Source of the DNA: Pseudomonas putida S13.1.2
GTDB taxonomy: Bacteria; Pseudomonadota; Gammaproteobacteria; Pseudomonadales; Pseudomonadaceae
Assembly: GCF_000498395.2 (NCBI RefSeq)
Contig: NZ_CP010979.1
Coordinates: 682,001 to 746,000 of the forward strand
Length of the DNA: 64,000 nucleotides
Reading direction: 5' to 3'
The notes beneath the pieces were generated by a model. That model had not been told where the DNA came from. It was given only the letters and a program-made list of their open reading frames with translations, and did not search any database. Shown piece by piece: positions 54,248 through 61,502 of the stretch; the stretch's first letter is position 1, and each line of letters starts with the position of its first letter. Position numbers and translations under genes: made by a program.

Positions 54248-55171
54248 ATGCCGATGATTGCCAACATGTCTTCTACCCAAGCAAGCGCCAAGCCGCAGGC
54301 CGACACCACGCCGGCTTCCAGCCTCGACGCCTTTTACAAAAGCAGCCTGCGGGTGCTGCGCCACCTGTTGCGCAACCCCATGACCCTGGCCGGGCTGCTG
54401 GTGGCCGTGCTGCTGATCGTGGTCGCCACCTTTGCCCCGTGGATCGCCACCCATGACCCGGTGGTGCAGAACCTCGCCAACGCCCTGCAGGCCCCTGGTG
54501 CCGCGCACTGGTTCGGCACCGACGAATACGGCCGCGACATCTTCAGCCGGTTGGTCTACGGCTCACGCATCACCCTCTACATCATTACCCTGGTGACCGT
54601 TATCGTCGGACCGATCGGGCTGTTCATCGGCACTGTGTCGGGCTACTACGGTGGCATCGTCGACACGGTGTTCATGCGCATCACCGACATCTTCATCTCG
54701 TTCCCCAGCCTGGTCCTGGCACTGGCGTTCATCGCTGCCCTTGGCCCTGGCCTGGAGCATGCCGTGGTCGCCATCGCGCTGACCTCGTGGCCACCGATCG
54801 CACGGCTGGCAAGGGCTGAAACCCTGTCGCTGCGCAAGGCTGACTTCGTTGTCGCGGTCGAGCTGCAGGGCGCCTCGTCGACGCGCATCATCCTGCGTCA
54901 CATCGTGCCGATGTGCCTGTCGTCGGTGATCATCCGCCTGACCATGAACATGGCCGGGATCATCCTCACCGCTGCGGCGCTGGGCTTCCTCGGCCTTGGC
55001 GCACAGGCGCCGCTGCCGGAGTGGGGCGCGATGATCTCCACCGGTCGACGCTACATGCTCGAATGCTGGTGGCTGGTGGCGGTACCGGGTGCGGCGATCA
55101 TGCTGGTGAGCCTGGCGTTCAACCTGCTGGGCGATGGCCTGCGGGACATTCTCGACCCGCGTAGCGAGTAA
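54248..55171 (+). CDS. Dpp-type ABC permease, DppC-like
   Basis: 307 residues, cytoplasmic N-terminal tail of about 40 residues, then the DppC pattern: HWFGTDEYGRDIFSRLVYGS and the EAA loop LRKADFVVAVELQGASSTRI. Partners the DppB-like protein. Several ATGs cluster at the start (54248, 54254, 54266); the first is used. Followed by the ATPase gene after 11 bases. Confidence 0.92.
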   Translation: MPMIANMSSTQASAKPQADTTPASSLDAFYKSSLRVLRHLLRNPMTLAGLLVAVLLIVVATFAPWIATHDPVVQNLANALQAPGAAHWFGTDEYGRDIFSRLVYGSRITLYIITLVTVIVGPIGLFIGTVSGYYGGIVDTVFMRITDIFISFPSLVLALAFIAALGPGLEHAVVAIALTSWPPIARLARAETLSLRKADFVVAVELQGASSTRIILRHIVPMCLSSVIIRLTMNMAGIILTAAALGFLGLGAQAPLPEWGAMISTGRRYMLECWWLVAVPGAAIMLVSLAFNLLGDGLRDILDPRSE

Positions 55172-55182
55172 CTGGAGGCTTT

Positions 55183-56022
55183 ATGTCGTCGCTCAAACTC
55201 AACGTCGAAGCGCTCAACGTACGCTTCGTCAACGGCAAGACAGAAATGCACGCGGTGCGCGATGTGTCGTTCACCCTTGGCCGGGAAAAACTGGCCATCG
55301 TCGGCGAGTCCGGCTCGGGCAAGTCGACGGTCGGGCGCAGCTTGCTCAAGCTGCACCCCGGCAGCACGCAGATCACCGCCAAGGCCCTGCAGTTCGGCGA
55401 TGTCGACCTGCTCAGCGCCAGCGAAAAGGCCATGCAGAAGATCCGTGGCCAGCGCATCTCGATGATCATGCAAGACCCCAAGTACTCGCTCAACCCGGTG
55501 GTCAAGGTTGGCGACCAGATCGCCGAGGCGTACCTGGCGCACCACAAGGCCAGCCGCAGCGAGGCACGCGAGCGGGTCATGCTGATGCTGGAAAAGGTCC
55601 ATATCCGCGACCCGAAACGCGTCTACAACCTGTACCCGCATGAAGTCAGCGGCGGCATGGGCCAGCGCATCATGATCGCCATGATGGTCATCACCAACCC
55701 GGAGGTGATCATCGCCGACGAGCCGACCTCGGCACTCGACGTGTCGGTGCGCCAGCAGGTGCTCAACGTGCTCGAAGAGCTGGTGGTCGAGCAGCAGATG
55801 GGGCTGATCTTCGTCAGCCACGACCTCAACCTGGTGCGCAACTACTGTGACCGGGTGTTGGTGATGTACGCCGGGCGGGTGGTCGAGTCGCTCGCCGCGT
55901 GCGACCTGCAGTATGCCGAACACCCTTATACCCGTGGCCTGCTGGCGGCCTTGCCGAGCATGGACAACCGCCGCCCGCGCTTGCCGGTACTGCAACGCGA
56001 CCCGCTCTGGCTCACCTGCTGA
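55183..56022 (+). CDS. Dpp/Opp-type ABC ATPase, DppD-like
   Basis: 279 residues with GGAGG upstream. Walker A GESGSGKST near residue 43, signature VSGGMGQRIMIA (a Met where LSGGQ is usual), Walker B IIADEPTSALD, switch SHDLNLV. At 279 residues it is shorter than typical DppD (about 325): the C-terminal oligopeptide/dipeptide domain, which in relatives can carry an iron-sulphur site, is reduced to HPYTRGLLAALPSMDNRRPR and a short tail. Confidence 0.92.
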   Translation: MSSLKLNVEALNVRFVNGKTEMHAVRDVSFTLGREKLAIVGESGSGKSTVGRSLLKLHPGSTQITAKALQFGDVDLLSASEKAMQKIRGQRISMIMQDPKYSLNPVVKVGDQIAEAYLAHHKASRSEARERVMLMLEKVHIRDPKRVYNLYPHEVSGGMGQRIMIAMMVITNPEVIIADEPTSALDVSVRQQVLNVLEELVVEQQMGLIFVSHDLNLVRNYCDRVLVMYAGRVVESLAACDLQYAEHPYTRGLLAALPSMDNRRPRLPVLQRDPLWLTC

Positions 56023-56032
56023 GGTAACTGAC

Positions 56033-56809
56033 ATGTCCATGATCCAAGCACAATCGCTGAACCTGAGCTTCGGCGTTGGCGCCACCCTCAACCAGGTGCT
56101 GCACGACGTCGACCTGACCGTCGAGGACGGCGAGTCGTTCGGCCTGGTCGGTGAGTCGGGCTCCGGCAAGACCACCGTGCTGCGCTGCCTGGCCGGCCAG
56201 TACCGGCACTGGAGCGGGGCGCTGAGCATTGCCGGCGGTGCGTTGCAGCACAAGCTGCCCAAGGAGCACTTTCGCAAGGTGCAGATGGTCTTCCAGGACC
56301 CCTACGGCTCGTTGCACCCGCGGCACACCATCGACACCGCCTTGCGCGAGCCGCTGACCATTCACGGCATGGCTGATCGCGACGACCGGATCAACGACAT
56401 TCTGGTCAAGGTCGGCCTCAATGACAGCTTCCGCTACCGCTATCCGCACCAGTTGTCGGGCGGGCAGCGCCAGCGTGTGGCGATTGCCCGCGCGCTGATC
56501 CTCGAGCCGCGTGTGTTACTGCTGGATGAGCCCACTTCGGCGCTGGATGTCTCGGTGCAGGCGGAGATCCTCAACCTGCTGGCAGACCTGCGCCAGCGCG
56601 AGAAGCTCACCTACCTGATGGTGACCCACGACCTGGGGGTGGTCAGCCACCTGTGCGACAAGGTCGCGGTGATGCAGCAAGGGCGCATCGTCGAGCGCCT
56701 CGACAGCCAAGCGTTGAGCCAGGACCTCGCCCGTCATGACTACACCCGCATGCTGGTCCAGGCCAGCCGCGACTTCAGCGCCGAATCGCCGCGCGCCGCC
56801 TCTGCCTGA
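56033..56809 (+). CDS. Dpp/Opp-type ABC ATPase, DppF-like
   Basis: 258 residues from ATG 56033, GAGGTAAC upstream. The frame open back to 55913 overlaps the previous gene and is not used. Walker A GESGSGKTT, VFQDPYGSLHPRHTI in the Q-loop, LSGGQRQRVAIARAL, LLLDEPTSALDVSVQ, THDLGVV. It also lacks the usual long C-terminal extension. Second ATPase of the putative oligogalacturonide transporter. Confidence 0.92.
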   Translation: MSMIQAQSLNLSFGVGATLNQVLHDVDLTVEDGESFGLVGESGSGKTTVLRCLAGQYRHWSGALSIAGGALQHKLPKEHFRKVQMVFQDPYGSLHPRHTIDTALREPLTIHGMADRDDRINDILVKVGLNDSFRYRYPHQLSGGQRQRVAIARALILEPRVLLLDEPTSALDVSVQAEILNLLADLRQREKLTYLMVTHDLGVVSHLCDKVAVMQQGRIVERLDSQALSQDLARHDYTRMLVQASRDFSAESPRAASA

Positions 56810-56878
56810 ACCCCTCCCAAGCCTTGCGCCTGAGCCTGCGGGGCAGGGCGCACAGGGCTGCCGATCAAGGAATCCACC

Positions 56879-57247
56879 ATGCCTCATTGCATTATCGATT
56901 GCCCGGCCAGCTTGGCTGAGCGGGTTGGCGAGCAGACGCTGCTGGCCGCCGTGCACGACGCCATCGATGCCAGCGGGCTGTTCAAGCCCGGCGACATCAA
57001 GGCGCGGCTGAACACCTTCAGCCATTGCCGCTGCGGCGCCGGGCAGGATGATTTCGTGCATGTCGCGCTGTACCTGTTCGCCGGGCGCAGCGCCGAGCAG
57101 CGGCGCAGCCTCGCCTCGGCGGGGGTGGCGGCGCTGGTCGGCCTGCTGCCCGAGGTCGAGGCACTATCAATGGATGTGAGGGAAATGGCCCGGGAGACCT
57201 TCGTCAACCGCAGCCAGTACCTCGAGCAAGCCGCGTTGACGGCCTGA
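56879..57247 (+). CDS. 5-carboxymethyl-2-hydroxymuconate isomerase-like tautomerase
   Basis: 122 residues, complete. MPHCIIDCPASLAE at the N terminus with Pro1 available as catalytic base after Met removal, and the helical segment LAAVHDAIDASGLFKPGDIK followed by CGAGQDDFVHVALYLFAGRS, match the CHMI (HpaF) branch of the tautomerase superfamily. No other homoprotocatechuate gene is near. In a pectin operon it may tautomerise an unsaturated or 2-oxo uronate-derived intermediate. Co-directional with the ABC genes and 63 bases before the GH28 gene. Confidence 0.8.
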   Translation: MPHCIIDCPASLAERVGEQTLLAAVHDAIDASGLFKPGDIKARLNTFSHCRCGAGQDDFVHVALYLFAGRSAEQRRSLASAGVAALVGLLPEVEALSMDVREMARETFVNRSQYLEQAALTA

Positions 57248-57310
57248 GCCACGCGGCTGGGCCGCTCAAGCGTGGCGTTATCAATGGCAAAAACAAGGAA
57301 GATAAAAACC

Positions 57311-59125
57311 ATGCCGTATGCACACCCTGCTGTCGCTGCACGCAAACACCCACTGGCGGGTGCACTGCTGAGTGCCCTGGCCATGGGCTGCAGCCTGCCG
57401 CTCTGGGCGCTGGACGCGCCCGCCAAACTCCAGGTGCCGACGCTGGCCTACGATGAGCAACAGATCATCCTGGTCTGGGAGAAGCCGGCCGACCACGCCG
57501 AGATCGTCGATTACCATGTCTATGGCAATGGCAAGCTGCTCGGTGGCAGCAACGCCAACAACGACCAGGTCTCACCGGCCAAGCCTTACATAGACCACTT
57601 CTACCAGCAGGACACGCAGAACTTCCATCACCGCATCGCCATTCACAGCTTCACTGCCCAAGGGCTTGCGCCCGATACTGAATACCGCTTCACCGTGCGT
57701 TCGGTCGATCGCAACGGCAAGGAGTCGGCCGACAGCCCTGTGGTGGTGCAGCGAACCACGGCCGTCCCGGCACTGTTTGACGTGCAGCAGTACGGTGCCA
57801 AGGGTGATGGCAAGGCGCTCGACACGGCCGCCATCCAGCGTGCCATCGACGCTTGCAGCAAGGGCTGCAAGGTGCTGCTGCCTGCCGGCACGTACAAGAG
57901 CGGGGCGCTCTACCTCAAGAGCAACATGACCCTGGAAATCGCCGAGGGCGCTACCCTGTTGGGCTCCGAGCGTGCCGAGGACTACCCGCGCGAAGGCTAT
58001 ATCCAGTACCCGTATTCCACCACCGTGCGCCCGGCCTCGCTGATCAACGCGTTGCCGCGCGACCCGCAGGCGCATCAGGCCTTCGAGAACATCCGCATCG
58101 TTGGCAAGGGCACGATCGACGGCAATGGCTGGAAGCGTAACCCGGATGTGCTCGACGAGCGCGGGCAAGCCTTGCCCTTCTACCTGCCCAGCGACAACAC
58201 CCGCTACATGCACGACGGCGTGCTGGCCAAGGCGCAAGTAGAGCGGGCGGTTGCCGAGGGCATGAATGTCAAGGACGCCTACGGCCAGATGCGCTCGTCG
58301 CTGATTACCCTGCGCAATGTGACTAACGTGTTCTATGGCGGCTTCACGGTGGTCAACCCGGCCTATCACGGCATCATGAACCTGGAAACGCAGAATGTGG
58401 TGCTGGCTAACACTACGCACCGTACCTACGACGCCAACAACGGCGACGGTATCGAGTTTGCCAACAGCCGCGGCGCGCTGGTGTTCAACAACTTCTTCGA
58501 CACCGGTGACGACTGCGTCAACTTCGCCGCTGGCACCGGTGCGGGTGCGGTCCACCAAAAGCCGCAGGAAGATGCCTGGATCTTCAACAACTATTTCCGC
58601 AAAGGCCATGGAATGATCGTGGCGGGCAGCCACACCGGCGCGTGGATTCAGAACATCCTGGCCGAGGACAACGTCTCGGATGGCACCGATGCCGGGCTGC
58701 GCATGAAAAGCACCAACTTCATGGGCGGTGGCGCACGCCACGTGACCTTCCGTGATTCAGCCATTCGCAATACCGCAAAACAGGCCTTCATCTTCACCCT
58801 GGATTACAACGACCCGAATGCCAAGCTCGACTACAAGCGCTCGACGGTGGCGGGGCAGTTTCGGGATATCACGGTCAGCGACGTGAGCGTGGAAAACGCC
58901 AGCACCGCTGCCATCGAGGTGAAGGGCGATAGCAGCCATGGCGCCTGGCATCAGGGGCTGGTGTTCGAGCGTGTACGTTTCAGCGGGCCGGCCCCGGTCA
59001 AGATCGATGGCCTGAAAGATTCGCGCTTCGTCGGGCTTCGCTTCACCCACACCGGGGGCGCCAACCCTTGGCAAGTACAGGGCAGCCAAGGGCTGGCCTT
59101 CACGGATGTGGAGCCTGCGCCTTAG
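57311..59125 (+). CDS. Secreted GH28 exo-polygalacturonosidase with fibronectin III domain
   Basis: 604 residues from ATG 57311, AAGGA about 9 bases upstream; an in-frame GTG at 57272 is rejected. Signal peptide ends near LPLWALDA. Residues about 35-145 form a fibronectin type III domain, as in Erwinia PehX and Thermotoga-like exo-enzymes. The GH28 beta-helix carries the four signature sites: Asp379 in NNGDGIEF, Asp400-Asp401 in TGDDCVNF, His433 in GHGMIV and Arg464/Lys466 in RMKS. It releases mono- or digalacturonate from pectate outside the cytoplasm. It stops 2 bases short of the convergent gntR stop. Confidence 0.9.
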   Translation: MPYAHPAVAARKHPLAGALLSALAMGCSLPLWALDAPAKLQVPTLAYDEQQIILVWEKPADHAEIVDYHVYGNGKLLGGSNANNDQVSPAKPYIDHFYQQDTQNFHHRIAIHSFTAQGLAPDTEYRFTVRSVDRNGKESADSPVVVQRTTAVPALFDVQQYGAKGDGKALDTAAIQRAIDACSKGCKVLLPAGTYKSGALYLKSNMTLEIAEGATLLGSERAEDYPREGYIQYPYSTTVRPASLINALPRDPQAHQAFENIRIVGKGTIDGNGWKRNPDVLDERGQALPFYLPSDNTRYMHDGVLAKAQVERAVAEGMNVKDAYGQMRSSLITLRNVTNVFYGGFTVVNPAYHGIMNLETQNVVLANTTHRTYDANNGDGIEFANSRGALVFNNFFDTGDDCVNFAAGTGAGAVHQKPQEDAWIFNNYFRKGHGMIVAGSHTGAWIQNILAEDNVSDGTDAGLRMKSTNFMGGGARHVTFRDSAIRNTAKQAFIFTLDYNDPNAKLDYKRSTVAGQFRDITVSDVSVENASTAAIEVKGDSSHGAWHQGLVFERVRFSGPAPVKIDGLKDSRFVGLRFTHTGGANPWQVQGSQGLAFTDVEPAP

Positions 59126-59127
59126 CT

Positions 59128-59874
59128 TCAGGCCTCGCTGTAAAAAGCCTGTAGCCGTTGCGCCTCACGCAGGCGCGTACGGCTGTTGCTCAGGTGCAGG
59201 TACATGGCAGCGCGCGCCGCATCAACCTGGCGGCTGGCGATGGCATCGTAGATCTGCTGATGTTCGGCGTTGATACCGGCCAGGTAGGTGCTGCGGTTGC
59301 TTTGGCCGGTGTAGGCAGAGTTCATGCGCGTGCGGGGGATCATCTTGGTGCCCAGATGCTTCATGATATCGATCAGGTACTGGTTGCCTGCGGCCTTGGC
59401 AATTTTCAGGTGGAACTGGAAATCGGCGTTTGTCGTGCTGCCGGATTTTTCCGGGCCCTGCATCAAGGCTTCAAGTGCTTGATGCAGTTCTTCCAGCGCT
59501 TGCGGCGTGGCCCGTTCGGCGGCCATGCCGGCGGCTTGCACTTCAAGGCTGAGGCGGTATTCCAGCAGGTCGAGCACATCGGACAACAGGCTGATGGTTG
59601 CGGGCCCCACGTTGAAGCTCTCCGGCGCCGGCATGTCCAGCACGAAGGTGCCCACACCGTGGCGGGTCTCGACCAGGCCCGCTGCCTGCATGCGCGACAA
59701 CGCTTCGCGTACTACCGAGCGGCTGACACCTTCGGTTTCGATCAGTGTGGCTTCGGTCGGCAGCTTGTCACCCCGCTTGAGCGTGCCCTCGCGCATGCGT
59801 TCGGCAAAGCGCTCGACCAGTGCTTCGGCCAGGCGGCGGGGCTGTTGAGGGGGGCTGGCGGCAGGGTTCGGCAT
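59128..59874 (-). CDS. FadR-type GntR regulator
   Basis: 248 residues. N-terminal winged HTH (RGDKLPTEATLIETEGVSRS, VVREALSRMQAAGLVETRHG) and all-helical FCD effector domain with metal-binding His/Asp pattern (FQFHLKIAKAAGNQYLIDIM, EHQQIYDAI). FCD proteins commonly bind small carboxylates; KdgR/ExuR/GudR-like members control uronate genes. Divergent from the second gntR at 59971. Likely local repressor of the pectin operons. Confidence 0.9.
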   Translation of the reverse strand: MPNPAASPPQQPRRLAEALVERFAERMREGTLKRGDKLPTEATLIETEGVSRSVVREALSRMQAAGLVETRHGVGTFVLDMPAPESFNVGPATISLLSDVLDLLEYRLSLEVQAAGMAAERATPQALEELHQALEALMQGPEKSGSTTNADFQFHLKIAKAAGNQYLIDIMKHLGTKMIPRTRMNSAYTGQSNRSTYLAGINAEHQQIYDAIASRQVDAARAAMYLHLSNSRTRLREAQRLQAFYSEA

Positions 59875-59970
59875 TGCTGTGCTCTTGTGTTGGCAGCAGC
59901 CAGTATAGTGCGTTTTGGCCCTGGGCAGCGGGTATACTCCGGGATCTTCCGCTTAGCAAAGGTTCGCCCA
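59875..59970. promoter_or_regulatory. Divergent promoter between two gntR genes
   Basis: 96 bases between oppositely oriented gntR genes. TATACT at about 59933-59938 is a good rightward -10 element for the gene at 59971; the -35 element is less clear. The tight spacing suggests shared, possibly cross-acting autoregulation. Confidence 0.45.
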
Positions 59971-60690
59971 ATGGCTTCTGCCCCCCCGGAAAAACGCCTG
60001 AATCTCGCCCAGCAACTGGTGCATGACCTGTCGCAGCAGATTCGCTCGGGTGAATTGCCAGCGGGTAGCAAATTGCCCACCGAAGAAGCTGTGACCAAAG
60101 CGCGAGGCGTAAGCCGTACCGTGGTGCGTGAAGCCATTTCTCGGTTGCAGGCCGAAGGCCTGGTCGAAACCCGCCGTGGTATCGGCACCTTCGTTGTAGA
60201 CGCCATCCCGGCAGGTGACTTCCAGAGTACCAGCCCTGGAATGGGCGATGCTTACAACGAGGTGGCGATCATCGAGCTGCGGCTTTGCCTGGAGGTCGAG
60301 GCGGCTGCCATTGCTGCCCAGCGTGCTACCGCAGGGCAACTGGCTGCCATGCGGGCGGCGCTGGATGAGGCCGTTGATACGCAGTCAGCGCCCTGCATGC
60401 GAACCGACTTCGAGTTTCACCTGCGCATAGCCCGATGCACGGGCAACAGCTTTTTCATCGACACCATGACCCATCTCGGGCGTACCTTGTTGGCTGCGGC
60501 CCAGCAAGCCGTGCCCGGGGGCGATGCCCAGCAGCGGGCACTGGAGGCGCTGGAGCGCGAGCAAGTGCATGCCGCGATCACCCGCAAGGATGCCGGTGCT
60601 GCCCGTGCTGCCATGCGGCTGCACCTGGTCAACTGCCTGACACGCGCCCAGCGAAGCATCACCCAAGACGAACGGGGTGCCGAGCCGTAG
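59971..60690 (+). CDS. FadR-type GntR regulator, paralogue
   Basis: 239 residues from ATG 59971, AAAGG 7-8 bases upstream. HTH segment SKLPTEEAVTKARGVSRTVV and REAISRLQAEGLVETRRGIG align with those of the gntR product at 59128; FCD domain with TDFEFHLRIARCTGNSFFID. The two are clearly paralogous. This one could sense a different intermediate or control the downstream nic region or the pectin genes; the sequence does not decide. Confidence 0.9.
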   Translation: MASAPPEKRLNLAQQLVHDLSQQIRSGELPAGSKLPTEEAVTKARGVSRTVVREAISRLQAEGLVETRRGIGTFVVDAIPAGDFQSTSPGMGDAYNEVAIIELRLCLEVEAAAIAAQRATAGQLAAMRAALDEAVDTQSAPCMRTDFEFHLRIARCTGNSFFIDTMTHLGRTLLAAAQQAVPGGDAQQRALEALEREQVHAAITRKDAGAARAAMRLHLVNCLTRAQRSITQDERGAEP

Positions 60691-60860
60691 GTGGCAGCAC
60701 GGTGCACCGCCACACCGTATCCCCGGCGCTGGCCCATTGCCGTGCCTTGTCGTGTGTTCAGCTCCCCCGCGTTTATCGTGTCAGCCCAGCCGAAAAAGCC
60801 GCGCAATGGCTCAATGTCTGTGGCAGTGTTGGGCATCTGGCCAGCCCCACAGGGACCGAC

Positions 60861-61499
60861 ATGCAAACTCGCAAAACCGGTGTTCGCGCCCAACAGGCCG
60901 ACCGCACCCGGGACAACATTCTCAAGGCTGCGGTGAAGGTCTTCAGCAAGGAAGGCTTCACCGGTGGGCGCATCGAGCAGATCTCCACGCTGGCCAAGTC
61001 CAACGACCGGATGATCTATTACTACTTTGGCAGCAAGGAAAAGCTGTTCATCAGCGTGCTGGAGCACATCTATGCCAGCTTCAACCAGGCCGAAGCCAAG
61101 CTGCGCATCGACCTCGGCGACCCGGAACAGGCCCTGCGTGAGCTGGTGGCTTTCATCTGGGACTACTACGTGCGCCACCCCGAATTCGTCACCATCCTCG
61201 CCACCGAAAACCTTCACCAGGGCCAGCACGCGCGCAAGTCGCAGAACCTCAAGGCGCTGTCCGGCGAAGCGGTGGGCGTGCTGCGGCCGATCATTGAAGC
61301 AGGCCAGGCCAAGGGCCTGTTCCGCGACGACATCGACATCACCCACGCCTACCTGATGATTGCCTCGCTCTGCTATTTCTATAATTCCAACCGGCATACC
61401 CTCAGCTCGTTTCTGGCCGTAGACCTGGCCGACAAGCAGGCCAAGGCCGACTGGCTGGTGTTTATCAGCGACCTTGCCCTGCGCGGCCTGCGCCGCTGA
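60861..61499 (+). CDS. nicS: TetR-family regulator, probable NicS
   Basis: 212 residues from ATG 60861. N-terminal TetR HTH: RDNILKAAVKVFSKEGFTGG, IEQISTLAKSNDRMIYYYFG, SKEKLF. The C-terminal ligand domain is of the TetR_C_6/NicS-like type (FVTILATENLHQGQHARKSQ). It lies beside, and convergent with, the nicB-type gene; in P. putida NicS represses nicAB and is released by nicotinate or 6-hydroxynicotinate. Gene name rests on this context and should be taken as probable. Confidence 0.75.
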   Translation: MQTRKTGVRAQQADRTRDNILKAAVKVFSKEGFTGGRIEQISTLAKSNDRMIYYYFGSKEKLFISVLEHIYASFNQAEAKLRIDLGDPEQALRELVAFIWDYYVRHPEFVTILATENLHQGQHARKSQNLKALSGEAVGVLRPIIEAGQAKGLFRDDIDITHAYLMIASLCYFYNSNRHTLSSFLAVDLADKQAKADWLVFISDLALRGLRR

Positions 61500-61502
61500 A
61501 AC

